Shown in pieces: positions 44,488 to 52,826 of a stretch of DNA of 64,000 nt. The stretch is from Halobaculum limi (lineage in GTDB: Archaea > Halobacteriota > Halobacteria > Halobacteriales > Haloferacaceae). The notes under the pieces are model-generated. The model saw only the letters and a program-made list of their open reading frames with translations, was not told the DNA's origin and searched no databases. The stretch covers positions 620,001 to 684,000 of the forward strand of contig NZ_CP120468.1 of NCBI RefSeq assembly GCF_029490015.1, in the 5' to 3' direction. The position numbers and the translations under genes were made by a program. The stretch's first letter is position 1, and every line of letters starts with the position of its first letter.

Positions 44488-44667
44488 ATGATCGACAAAC
44501 TCGGAACTGCCGGCATCGTGGGGCTGCTCTTGTTGCTCGGGGGTCTCTCGCTGGTCGCGTGGCAAGCACCCATCGTCGCCGTCGGCATCGCCCTCGTCCT
44601 CACGGGCACCGGCCTCGTGGTGAAGGGCCTCACGACGACGCTAATGCGGCAGTTCGGCTTCGCCTGA
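44488..44667 (+). CDS. Small two-helix membrane protein
   Basis: 59 residues with two hydrophobic segments (about 8-26 and 30-48) and a sharp turn WQAP. No charged residues occur within the helices. It is divergent from the aIF1A gene. The family is not recognised with certainty; similar tiny membrane proteins are common in haloarchaea. Confidence 0.65.
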   Translation: MIDKLGTAGIVGLLLLLGGLSLVAWQAPIVAVGIALVLTGTGLVVKGLTTTLMRQFGFA

Positions 44668-44701
44668 AGCGACGACGCCGACCGGGCGGTTCTTTCCTCG
44701 A

Positions 44702-45718
44702 TTACTCCGCGTCCAGTTCCCGCAGCACTTCACGACCCGGCGCCATCAACTCGTTGAGGTAGTCCGCGAGTGCGCCCTTCGCGTCTGCGGGGTGGAGTTC
44801 GCCCGACTCCAGGTCCGCCGCCAGCGACTCGTAGTCGTCGTACTGGAGGTTCCCACCGTACTGCTCGGGTCGCTCGACGACGACCGTCTCGAAGCGCGGG
44901 AACACCGAGTACTCGAATATCTCCAGCACCGGGTTCTCGCGTTCGTTCCCATCGTCGTCCGGTTCGGGGTCGCGCGTCGGCGGGCAGAACGCGCCGTTGA
45001 TCTTGTCTTCGACGTCGTCGGCGGAGTCCTCCATCGAGATGGTCGTCCCGCCCGAGGAGGACATCTTGCCCACGCCGGTGTCCAGGTCCGCGAGGATCGG
45101 GGTGTGGACGCACGGCCGCGCCTCGTAGACGTGGTCGCTCTCGCCGTCCATCGCGGGCACCTGCTCGCGGTGGAGCATGTGGACCTTCCGCTGGTCGAGG
45201 CCGCCGACGGCGAGGTCGAGGTCGAGGTAGACGATGTCGAGCGCCTGCATCAGCGGGTAGACGACGTGGCTCACCTTCGCAGCGTCGCCGCCTTGTAGTT
45301 CCGCCATCGCGCGCTGGGCGCGGTTGAGCGTCGTCGACACCTCCAGTTCGTGCGTGTCGAGGACGTACTCCTCGTCGAGTTGGAACGACGACCCGTAGAC
45401 GAACTCCGTCGCGTCGGCGTCAAGACCGTACGCGAGGAACTGGTCGCGCATCCGCTTGGCCGTCTCACGAATCTCCGCGAACGTCCCCTTGTCGTTGAGG
45501 TACGCGTGGACGTCCGCGAGGAGGACGACGACCTCGAAGCCCGCCTCCTGCAGGTCGATCAGTTTGTTCGCCGTCAGCATGTGACCGATGTGGAGGACGC
45601 CCGATGGCTCGTATCCGACGTACACCCGCTTGCCATCGGGGTCGTCGGCTAGCGCGCGTACCTCCTCGTCGGTGACCACCTCGGTCGTGTTCCGGGTGAT
45701 CAACTCGTAGGCGTCCAT
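44702..45718 (-). CDS. tyrS: Tyrosyl-tRNA synthetase
   Basis: 338 residues, archaeal-type TyrRS, a class I enzyme. The HIGH motif is in GVLHIGHMLTANK and the KMSKS equivalent in KMSSSGGTT. The YxGYEPSG opening is typical. Archaeal TyrRS lacks the bacterial C-terminal S4-like domain, and the length fits. It charges tRNA-Tyr. The start is the first ATG before DAYELITRNT. Confidence 0.97.
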   Translation of the reverse strand: MDAYELITRNTTEVVTDEEVRALADDPDGKRVYVGYEPSGVLHIGHMLTANKLIDLQEAGFEVVVLLADVHAYLNDKGTFAEIRETAKRMRDQFLAYGLDADATEFVYGSSFQLDEEYVLDTHELEVSTTLNRAQRAMAELQGGDAAKVSHVVYPLMQALDIVYLDLDLAVGGLDQRKVHMLHREQVPAMDGESDHVYEARPCVHTPILADLDTGVGKMSSSGGTTISMEDSADDVEDKINGAFCPPTRDPEPDDDGNERENPVLEIFEYSVFPRFETVVVERPEQYGGNLQYDDYESLAADLESGELHPADAKGALADYLNELMAPGREVLRELDAE

Positions 45719-45900
45719 ACGGGAGGGTTTCGCGTGCGCTGATTACGTCTTTCGGATGTGTGTCACCGCGTCCGACGTGCGCGGAGGCTCCGGTAAGTCG
45801 GCCCGTGGCGTTCGGTAGCACACAACTAGTTCCCGCTCGTCTCGCGGTTACCCGGCGGGTAGTTATACGCGTTTGAACTGTACGCAGAAGCGTCCCTCTC

Positions 45901-46299
45901 ATGCCTGCCTCGAACACGGACCCCAGAGCGCCCGCTGGTCGGCGACCCGACGCCGACGACCGCGAGGGCTCGCGCTGGTACGTCCACCGGGGGGCAGTGA
46001 CCGGCCGAGCAGTCGCCTTCTGGTCGGCTATCGCCCTCCCGTTTGCGTCACTCGTCGTCCTGCTTGCCGGAACGGTCACCTCGACCGACCTCGTCGTCCT
46101 CGCGGCGCTCGCGACGGCGAACGTCTTCGCGTTGTACTTCGGTCACGGCTACGCGACGGAGACCGTCGAAGCGGTCCGCGACGGTGCGGCAGACGCCGCC
46201 AGCGACGATGCGACCCTTGTCGACGACCGCACTCCAGACGTGTCCGACGACGCCCGGGCAGAGCGCGCTGAACCGACCGCGACCGGCGGGGACGACTGA
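45901..46299 (+). CDS. Two-helix membrane protein of unknown function
   Basis: 132 residues with two central helices (about 35-60 and 62-80) and hydrophilic acidic termini; the C-terminal 40 residues are Asp- and Ala-rich. A TATA-like GTTATACGC lies about 38 nt upstream of the ATG. No catalytic motif is recognisable. Confidence 0.65.
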   Translation: MPASNTDPRAPAGRRPDADDREGSRWYVHRGAVTGRAVAFWSAIALPFASLVVLLAGTVTSTDLVVLAALATANVFALYFGHGYATETVEAVRDGAADAASDDATLVDDRTPDVSDDARAERAEPTATGGDD

Positions 46300-46393
46300 C
46301 TCCGCCCGGCGGATGCGGTCGACTCTGCGAACCCTCGTCGACGGGTGCGGTTCGGATCGCCCTATCAGCTGACCTGTCGCCTCCCGCTCGATC

Positions 46394-47524
46394 TTATCGC
46401 TCGATCCGTTCTAACACCGCCTCGGGATCGTACGCCAGCGAAATCGACCGCGAGCGGCCGCGACCCTCCACCTCGGCGTACTCCGTCTCGACGAGGCCGA
46501 GTTGTTCGAGTTTGTTGACGATCTCCGAGTAGCGCGTGTAGCCCAGATCCGTCCGCTCGTGGAACGCCTCGTACACCGACCCCGCCTGTTCGCCGTCGTG
46601 TTCGGCCAACACCTCGACCAGGGACGTCTCGGAGTCCGAGAGTCCGCGGAGGCTTCGCGAGAGGTGGACGAACTTCGACTTCTCGTACGCCTCCTCGACG
46701 TCGTCGATGCTGATGGTTCGGGAGGCGCGCATCTCGGCGTTGAGGCCCGCGCGACGTAACAGATCGATGCCGACGCGGAGGTCGCCCGACTCGGCGGTCA
46801 ACTCTGCGACCCGGTCGAGTTCAGTCGCGCCGAGGACGCCGTCGTGGAAGCCGCGCTTCGCTCGCTCCCGGAGGATGTCGACGATCTCGTCGACGTCGTA
46901 GGTGGGAAAGTACACTTCCTCGGGGCGAAACACCGACTGCACCCGCGAGTCGAGTTCCTCGATCACCGACAGCGACAGGTCCGAAGAGACGCAGATGACG
47001 CCCACCTTCGCGCCAGCGTGGGCCTCGTGTGCCCGCAGCAACGAGTACAGCGCGTCGGAGGCCTCGTTCTCGTAGAACAGGTAGTTCACGTCGTCAAGGG
47101 CGACGACGAGCACCTCGTCTTCCTCGACGAGGCGGTCCGCGATCTGGCCGAACAGTTTCTTGAACGAGATGCCCGAACTCGGCGGCTCGTAGTCGAAGAT
47201 GCCCTCGAACACCCGCGAAAACACCGCATAGCGGGTCGAGTCTACCTGGCAGTTCACCCGTACCGTCCGCACGTCCGTCTGCGCGCGGAGTTCGGCGAAC
47301 AGTTTCTGGACGGAGGTGGTCTTGCCCGTGCCCGGCGGCCCGCGGACGACGGTGTTGAGCGGGCGCGACCCGCGCGCGGCCGGTCGGAGTGCGTACTTCA
47401 GCGACTCCAACTGGCTCTCGCGGTGGCGGAACGTCTCGGGGACGTAGTCGATTTCGAAGACGTGTTCGTCCCGAAAGACGGACTCGTCCCACGACAGCAT
47501 CCCGTCTTCGGGGTCCCCGGTCAT
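46394..47524 (-). CDS. orc: Orc1/Cdc6 family replication initiator
   Basis: 376 residues, an AAA+ ATPase with a C-terminal winged helix. Walker A is GPPGTGKTTS; Walker B is VVALDDVNYL (DD instead of DE). The winged helix occupies about the last 90 residues (ETSLVEVLAEHDGEQ...). Family members bind origin recognition boxes and load MCM, though haloarchaea carry many paralogs and only some define origins. No convincing origin repeats were found in the 280 bp upstream, so this may be a non-origin paralog. A TTAAGT promoter element lies about 28 nt before the ATG. Confidence 0.9.
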   Translation of the reverse strand: MTGDPEDGMLSWDESVFRDEHVFEIDYVPETFRHRESQLESLKYALRPAARGSRPLNTVVRGPPGTGKTTSVQKLFAELRAQTDVRTVRVNCQVDSTRYAVFSRVFEGIFDYEPPSSGISFKKLFGQIADRLVEEDEVLVVALDDVNYLFYENEASDALYSLLRAHEAHAGAKVGVICVSSDLSLSVIEELDSRVQSVFRPEEVYFPTYDVDEIVDILRERAKRGFHDGVLGATELDRVAELTAESGDLRVGIDLLRRAGLNAEMRASRTISIDDVEEAYEKSKFVHLSRSLRGLSDSETSLVEVLAEHDGEQAGSVYEAFHERTDLGYTRYSEIVNKLEQLGLVETEYAEVEGRGRSRSISLAYDPEAVLERIER

Positions 47525-47622
47525 GATATCGGATTCTCGCGTGTCCGACCACTTAATCGTTCCCCGGAGGCGCGGTGGAACTGAAGCCTCCCTCGATACC
47601 GGGATTTCCGACGCTATGCGTC

Positions 47623-47641
47623 CGATACGGTTTCAGTATCG
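47623..47641. repeat. Short inverted repeat upstream of orc
   Basis: CGATAC-7 nt-GTATCG is a perfect 6-bp inverted repeat in the 280-bp gap between the divergent orc and HalX genes. A related CGATACC lies at about 47594. It could be an operator for either gene. It does not match the origin recognition box pattern known in haloarchaea. Confidence 0.35.
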
Positions 47642-47734
47642 CCGTGCTCGCGTGCCACCAGTTCGGTGGGAGTAGTCCGCCGCCGAGAGCGAGGACGGTT
47701 CTGCCACGAACACCGAATCCGTTCGGAACCCCGG

Positions 47735-47755
47735 GACTGAATTCGGGTTAATCCG
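47735..47755 (+). promoter_or_regulatory. Shared promoter motif upstream of HalX gene
   Basis: GACTGAATTCGGGTT (47735-47749) overlaps CGGGTTAATCCG (47744-47755). The same pair, GACTGAATCCGGGTT and CGGATTAATCCG, occurs upstream of the DUF4382 lipoprotein. The distance from the 15-nt motif to ATG is 70 nt here and 61 nt there. Confidence 0.55.
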
Positions 47756-47767
47756 AGGCGAACGTCT

Positions 47768-47776
47768 ACTAAATTA
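47768..47776 (+). promoter_or_regulatory. TATA-like box of HalX regulator gene
   Basis: ACTAAATTA lies 29-37 nt before the ATG, followed by G-rich sequence. The spacing suits a leaderless transcript. Confidence 0.5.
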
Positions 47777-47804
47777 AGGGGGGTGGGGGTCGACGCACGG
47801 ATCG

Positions 47805-48455
47805 ATGACCGAGGGCACCGACGACGACGGGGGGACGAACGAACCGACCGCGGGTGGGCCGTCCCACGTACTGGTAGTGGAAGACGACCCGGACACGCGC
47901 GATCTGTACGCCGACTGTCTCGTGGACGCGTACGACGTGACGGCAGTCGCGACCGGTGAGGCGGCGGTCGCAGCGCTCGACGACTCGGTGGACGTCGTGT
48001 TGCTGGACCGTCGGATGCCCGACCTGCACGGCGACGACGTCCTCGAGTTGATCCGCGAGTCGGGGGTCGACGTCCGCGTCGCCGTCGTCACCGGCGTCGA
48101 TGCCGACCTCGACTTGGTCGGCCTTTCAGTCGACGCGTACGTCGAGAAACCAGTCGGGTCGGGCGAACTCCGCGAGACGGTCGACCGTCTCGTCCGGGTG
48201 GGTCGCTACGACGACCGCGTCCGACGTTACTGTGCGGCCACGCAGAAACTTGCCGCCCTCGACGACGCGCCCAGCGTCTCCGACCACGACGCGGCGTACC
48301 GCGAACTCGTCCGGCGACGCGAGACGCTCGAACGCGGCATCGACGACCTCCGTGGGGCGCTCGACGCGGCCGACTACGAACTCCTCTTCCGCGGCATCGG
48401 CGGCGACGGAGCGTCGGATGCGGCACCCCCGGCGTCGGACGACCTCCCCGTCTAA
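47805..48455 (+). CDS. HalX-domain response regulator
   Basis: 216 residues. A receiver domain comes first: acidic pair in VEDDPDTRD, phospho-acceptor Asp in VVLLDRRMPD, switch Thr in VVTGVD and Lys in VEKPVG. The HalX domain (about residues 135-200) includes RVRRYCAATQKLAAL and RRRETLERGIDDLRG. HalX is a haloarchaeal output or accessory domain of unknown mechanism. No histidine kinase is adjacent; the kinase at the right edge of the window is 16 kb away. Confidence 0.93.
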   Translation: MTEGTDDDGGTNEPTAGGPSHVLVVEDDPDTRDLYADCLVDAYDVTAVATGEAAVAALDDSVDVVLLDRRMPDLHGDDVLELIRESGVDVRVAVVTGVDADLDLVGLSVDAYVEKPVGSGELRETVDRLVRVGRYDDRVRRYCAATQKLAALDDAPSVSDHDAAYRELVRRRETLERGIDDLRGALDAADYELLFRGIGGDGASDAAPPASDDLPV

Positions 48456-48457
48456 GG

Positions 48458-50437
48458 CTAGAACTTCTCCAGTAGGCCCTCGTAGAACTCGGGGTCAGCC
48501 GCCTCGCCTGCCAATTTCTCCACGATGAGTTCCGGCGTCGACCGCGCGAGGTGGTCTTTTCGCGGCGAACGGTTCACGACGAGTTCGCCGTCGTCCAGTC
48601 CCACCGCCTCGATGCCGTCGACCGCCACGTCGACGGCGGCGGCCTCGCGTATCTGTCGCGCGAGGTGGGAGACGAACACCGCCGTCGCCCCCTGATCGTC
48701 GAGGGCTTCGAGGATACCCGCGATGATCTTCGCCGACGCCCCCGGCTCGGTGATCGACTCCAGTTCGTCGACGAGGACGAGACGGCCCGCCGCGCCCGAC
48801 ACGAGGTCGCCGAAGTCACGCAGGGTCGACTCGAACGCGCCCGCGTCGAGCGTCCCCTGCGACTTCGCATAGTAGTGCAACTCCGAGACGCGGCCCACTC
48901 GCGCGGACGCTGCGGGGACGGGGAGGCCCATATGTGCGAGGGTGACGACGAGCGCCACCAAGTCCAATGTCGACGTCTTCCCGCCGGAGTTGACGCCCGA
49001 CAGGAGGGTGACGCCGGAGACGGCGTAGTCGACGGGTTCGACTTCTTCGACCGACACGTCCAGCAGCGGTGAACGCCCGCCCTCGACGTCGAAGCCGCTC
49101 CCCTCGGCGTCGAGGTCGGCGACGACGCAGTCGAAGTCGCGGGCGAACCGCGCGACGGCCAGTTCCACGTCGAGTTCCAGCGCGTCGGCCACCAGGTCTT
49201 GGGCGGGGTCGCGGAGGACAGCCAAGTCCTCCGCGAGCGACGACTTGAGCGCCGCGGCGCGCCGGTCGCGGGCGGCCTTGAGTTCGGTTCGGAGGCGGTT
49301 CAGCGGTTCTTCGTTGTGCTCGGTCGGGAACGTGGGATCGCCCGCGAACACCCGCTCGGTGAACTCCGCCTCCGCGTCAGTCAGGCCCAGCGAGTCCGCA
49401 AAGTGCTCACGTGCCCGGCGGATGGCGGCGTCGTACTCGTCGGCCAACTCCCGCGAGAGGAGGCTGTCGACGCGCGCGCCCTGTTCGACCAGCGAGAGGA
49501 AGTCGGTCCCCTCGATGGTGACGTCCTGTTCGCGGATGGCGTCGCGGAGGTGGTCGTTGGCGACCGACTCCGCCGTCGACACGGCCGCGTCGAGGTCGTC
49601 GACGGCGTCGGTGAGGCGCTGTAACTCCTCGTCGCCGCGGATCGTTCCGTCGTCGTCGAGTCGCGAGAGGGCGTCCCGGAGCGCCTTGGGGTCGAGGGCC
49701 GGGTCGATGCCGGCGGCCTCGTGGACCGACAGCGCCGCAAGCAGTACCTCGCGGTTCTCGGCGAAGAAGGCGAGCAGACGCTCGGGGACGACCTCTTCGG
49801 GGTGGTCCTCGGGGTCGGTGATGACGCGCACGTCGCCGTCGACGTCGACGCCTGCAAACTCCTCGTCTAGCGCGACGACCGTAGTGTACGACCGCGCGAG
49901 TTCCGACAGCCCGCGGGCATCTTCGACCACCTCGACGGAGAGTTCGGGGAACGCATCCTTCGCCTCGGCGTAGCGCTCGGCGTCGGCGGTTGCGAGCGCC
50001 CGTTCGCGAACGCGCAGGCCCCGTGGATCAGACACCTGTTCCACGTCCGCGAGGGCGTCGAGCACCGCCTCGTCGGGATCACGCTCGACGGCGTCGGCGG
50101 CCCACTCGCGCACCTCTTCGATGCGGGACTCGGTCGCGGAGGGGTACAGCGTCCGAAGGCGTTTGGCCGCGTAATCGGTGACGGCGCGGTCTTGGATCAG
50201 TCCAAGCGCATCTTCGTACACCTCGCGTGCGCGGTCGGTCGCCAGCCAGCCACCTGGGTCGTCGTGCCGTTTTCGGATCGCGCCGCGGGCGATGGCCGCC
50301 GCCCGGCCTTCCGTGAGGCCGGGGGCGCGCGCCAGCGTCGCCACGTCGCCGCGGCGCAACGCCTCCTCGGCCCCGTCGAGGTCAGCGAGCGTCTCGGCGG
50401 TCTTCTCGCCGACGCCCGGTACCGACGTGAACTCCAT
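48458..50437 (-). CDS. MutS-family ATPase with N-terminal helix-hairpin-helix
   Basis: 659 residues. An N-terminal HhH module (FTSVPGVGEKTAETLADLDG) is followed by a central helical lever region. A MutS-type C-terminal ATPase comes last: GVNSGGKTST (Walker A), then LVLVDELESITEPG (Walker B) and a switch His in FVSHLARQI. The N-terminal mismatch-recognition domain of MutS1 is absent, so mismatch repair is unlikely; junction, branched-DNA or recombination-intermediate processing is more plausible, as in the archaeal MutS5-like group. It reads leftward and its stop is 2 nt from the HalX gene's stop. Confidence 0.88.
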   Translation of the reverse strand: MEFTSVPGVGEKTAETLADLDGAEEALRRGDVATLARAPGLTEGRAAAIARGAIRKRHDDPGGWLATDRAREVYEDALGLIQDRAVTDYAAKRLRTLYPSATESRIEEVREWAADAVERDPDEAVLDALADVEQVSDPRGLRVRERALATADAERYAEAKDAFPELSVEVVEDARGLSELARSYTTVVALDEEFAGVDVDGDVRVITDPEDHPEEVVPERLLAFFAENREVLLAALSVHEAAGIDPALDPKALRDALSRLDDDGTIRGDEELQRLTDAVDDLDAAVSTAESVANDHLRDAIREQDVTIEGTDFLSLVEQGARVDSLLSRELADEYDAAIRRAREHFADSLGLTDAEAEFTERVFAGDPTFPTEHNEEPLNRLRTELKAARDRRAAALKSSLAEDLAVLRDPAQDLVADALELDVELAVARFARDFDCVVADLDAEGSGFDVEGGRSPLLDVSVEEVEPVDYAVSGVTLLSGVNSGGKTSTLDLVALVVTLAHMGLPVPAASARVGRVSELHYYAKSQGTLDAGAFESTLRDFGDLVSGAAGRLVLVDELESITEPGASAKIIAGILEALDDQGATAVFVSHLARQIREAAAVDVAVDGIEAVGLDDGELVVNRSPRKDHLARSTPELIVEKLAGEAADPEFYEGLLEKF

Positions 50438-50745
50438 TCGGGACGGGATACCACAGCGGGGGTCAAAACCGTGCCGGGGGCCAGGACGAGCGAAGCGAGT
50501 CCTCGGAAACGCGAACGGCGAGTGGAACGAGCCGTGAGCGGGGCTGCGTGGGGGAAGGAGCGAACGAAGTGAGCGACCGAGACCACGAACAAGCGAGCGG
50601 GGAGTGAAACGACCCGCGAGAAGCGCGTGGCCGAACGAAGTGCGGCCACGAGTATTCGAACGGCGAGTGAAACGAGCCGTGAGCAGAGGGAGAGACAGCG
50701 AAGCGAGTCACCAGCGAGCGACCCGCGACCGACTGGCTGTCGCGA
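50438..50745. repeat. Cluster of five covarying hairpins
   Basis: A 308-base gap without a gene. It contains, in order on the plus strand: AGGAC-11-GTCCT (50483-50503), ACGGC-11-GCCGT (50515-50535), GCGGG-11-CCCGC (50597-50617), CGTGGCC-11-GGCCACG (50626-50650) and ACGGC-11-GCCGT (50660-50680). Four loops fit GAGYGRARCGA; the 7-bp-stem member has GAACGAAGTGC. The second and fifth copies match at 27 of 29 bases around the hairpin. Further degenerate GAGCGAA units fill the spaces. Both flanking genes read leftward. Confidence 0.7.
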
Positions 50746-51018
50746 TCAGTCCTCGTCGCCGCCGAGCATATCCCACCCGATTCGCTCCTCGATGTCCTCG
50801 ACCAGCGCCTCGACGTCGTCGACGACGCCGTAATCGGCGGCGACGCCGCCGTGTCGGTCGCCCTCCACGACGCGCCGCTGGTCGTCGTCGTAGTAGAACG
50901 GCGCACCGTCTCGACTGATACCGAACAGGTACGCGCCGTCGACGTCTGCAGGCACGTCCGAGTAATCGCTCGCGCGCACGTCGTCCGGGTGGACCGCGTC
51001 GGGGCCGGCGTCGGTCAT
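50746..51018 (-). CDS. Small acidic protein of unknown function
   Basis: 90 residues, very acidic, beginning MTDAGPDAVHPDDVRAS. Segments DGAYLFGISRDGAPFYYDDDQRRVV and EALVEDIEERIGWDMLGG suggest a compact alpha/beta fold. No motif was recognised. The ATG before TDAGPD is preferred to one five codons upstream. It is divergent from the LarE gene. Confidence 0.65.
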   Translation of the reverse strand: MTDAGPDAVHPDDVRASDYSDVPADVDGAYLFGISRDGAPFYYDDDQRRVVEGDRHGGVAADYGVVDDVEALVEDIEERIGWDMLGGDED

Positions 51019-51185
51019 GCCAACGAGTATCACGCCGGGGGCACCAATACGTTGCGGCTGTCACACACCATCCACCGACGCGCTCGCGGCGCTCCCGTCT
51101 CGGGATTCGGCCCCGTGCCGCCTGCTGGACTGGGCACACACCCGGCTTCGGGGGGCTTTTGGCTCGCGGCACCTTCGACGATGGT

Positions 51186-52115
51186 ATGGACGACGACGTG
51201 GCGGCGAAGGCGGCGGCCGCGCGTGAGGCGTTGGCCGAGCGAGACGGCGTCCTCGTCGCCTTCTCCGGCGGCGTCGACTCGAGCGTGGTCGCGGCGCTCG
51301 CTCGTGACGCCCTCGGCGACGACGCGGTCGCGTGTACCGCCAAAAGCGAGACGCTCCCAGCCGAGGAACTCGACGACGCCCGGCGCGTCGCCGACGACAT
51401 CGGCATCGACCACGTGACCGTGGAGTTCTCCGAACTCGACGACCCGAACTTCGTCGCCAACGGCGACGACCGCTGTTATCACTGCCGGACGATGCGACTC
51501 TCGCGGATGTACGACGCCGCCCGTGAGCGGGACATCGCCACCGTCTGCGACGGGACGAACGCCTCCGACCCCGGCGAGGGCCACCGCCCCGGCCTCCAGG
51601 CGGTCGAAGAACTCGACATCGTCTCCCCGCTGTTGCAGGCCGGCATCACGAAAGAGGGGGTGCGTCAGATCGCCGCCCACTACGACCTGGACGTGGCAGA
51701 CAAGCCCTCGATGGCGTGTCTCTCCTCGCGCATCCCGACCGGCCTCGAAGTCACCGAGGAGCGCCTCACCCGCATCGAGAAGGCCGAGCGCCTCCTGCGG
51801 ACGTGGGGCTTCTCGCAGTTCCGCGTGCGCGACCACGACGGCCTCGCGCGCATCGAAGTCGGCGCGGACGAACTGGAGGCGGCGCTGAATCCCGACTTCG
51901 TCGCCGCCGCTCGCGAGCATCTGCTGGAGTTGGGCTTCGACCACGTCACCCTCGACCTCCAGGGGTACGAGACGGGAAGCGTCAGCCCCGGAGGGGAGGT
52001 CGACGGAGACAGCGAGGCCGCCGCCGGCGACGACACCGTCGCCGACAAATCGGTGAACTACGACGGCGAACCCGTCGTCGAGGACGTGTTCGCCCGCGAC
52101 TACCCCTCCTCGTAA
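51186..52115 (+). CDS. larE: LarE-like sacrificial sulfur transferase
   Basis: 309 residues, a PP-loop ATP pyrophosphatase of the LarE family. The P-loop is FSGGVDSSVV; CYHC forms a CxxC pair; the sulfur-donating Cys is in SMACLSSRIPTG, matching the Lactobacillus LarE position. LarE donates sulfur to build the nickel-pincer cofactor of lactate racemase and related racemases. No larB or larC is in this window, so the role here may be in another thio-modification. The ATG before DDDVAAKAAA is chosen over one nine codons upstream. Confidence 0.85.
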   Translation: MDDDVAAKAAAAREALAERDGVLVAFSGGVDSSVVAALARDALGDDAVACTAKSETLPAEELDDARRVADDIGIDHVTVEFSELDDPNFVANGDDRCYHCRTMRLSRMYDAARERDIATVCDGTNASDPGEGHRPGLQAVEELDIVSPLLQAGITKEGVRQIAAHYDLDVADKPSMACLSSRIPTGLEVTEERLTRIEKAERLLRTWGFSQFRVRDHDGLARIEVGADELEAALNPDFVAAAREHLLELGFDHVTLDLQGYETGSVSPGGEVDGDSEAAAGDDTVADKSVNYDGEPVVEDVFARDYPSS

Positions 52116-52118
52116 GCC

Positions 52119-52766
52119 TCAGTAGTTCTCCTGACTCGTCGACTCCGGCAGGAACGAGGTGACGTTCTCGCGGACCAACTCGGCACCCGGATTCCCACCA
52201 GTCACGCGAACCTCGTTGACCGCGCAGTTGCCCTGTTCTTGATCCAGTACCGCGGCGACCACGTCGAGGCCCTTCAGTATCCCCGTCACGGCGTACAGCG
52301 GGCCGCCGTGCGCGACGACGGCGACCGTCTCGTCGTCACCGACAGCGTCACGGAGGTCGTCGAACGCCGCTGTCACGCGCTCCCACATGTCCAGCAGCGA
52401 CTCGCCGCTCTCGGGCGTCGTCTCGGCGGCCGCGTAGCCAATCTCCGAGAGTGTGTACTCTGGATACGCACCGAACAGTTCGTCGTAGGTGAGGCCCTGC
52501 ATCCGCCCGAAGTCGCGTTCGCGCCACCGGGCGTCGAACGTCGTCTCTGCGCCGGTCGCCTGCGCGACGGCGCGGGCGGTCTCCGCGGCCCGCTCTAGAT
52601 CCGACGCGACGGTTCGGTCGACTGCGTACTCGTCGGCGAGGAAGTCGGCGAGGGCGGCGGCCTGTTTGCGGCCGCGGTCGGTGAGGTCGGTCGGGGCCCA
52701 CCCTTGCACGCGGCGGTCGCGGTTCCACGGCGTCTCGCCGTGGCGACACAGGAGGATCGTTCCCAT
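52119..52766 (-). CDS. Histidine phosphatase family protein
   Basis: 215 residues with the phosphohistidine motif LLCRHGETPWN at the N-terminus, a second Arg/Glu region ARWRERDFG, and the late His in VAVVAHGGPLYA. This is the cofactor-dependent phosphoglycerate-mutase-like fold used by many phosphatases. Substrate unknown. The ATG before GTILLCRHG matches the family start. It is convergent with larE. Confidence 0.9.
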   Translation of the reverse strand: MGTILLCRHGETPWNRDRRVQGWAPTDLTDRGRKQAAALADFLADEYAVDRTVASDLERAAETARAVAQATGAETTFDARWRERDFGRMQGLTYDELFGAYPEYTLSEIGYAAAETTPESGESLLDMWERVTAAFDDLRDAVGDDETVAVVAHGGPLYAVTGILKGLDVVAAVLDQEQGNCAVNEVRVTGGNPGAELVRENVTSFLPESTSQENY

Positions 52767-52826
52767 CGGCGGAGGTGGGCGCGGACGGGACAAAAGGGCG
52801 CCGCCGAACGCCGATCAATCCTGCCG

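Noticed and set aside
47525-47804. Replication origin beside orc
   Set aside because: No tandem origin recognition boxes, no AT-rich unwinding element, and the weak TTCCAC-like string on the minus strand is single. The evidence is too thin.
50438-50745. CRISPR array
   Set aside because: The repeated units are hairpins of different sequence with irregular spacing and no constant repeat-spacer pattern. No cas gene is near.
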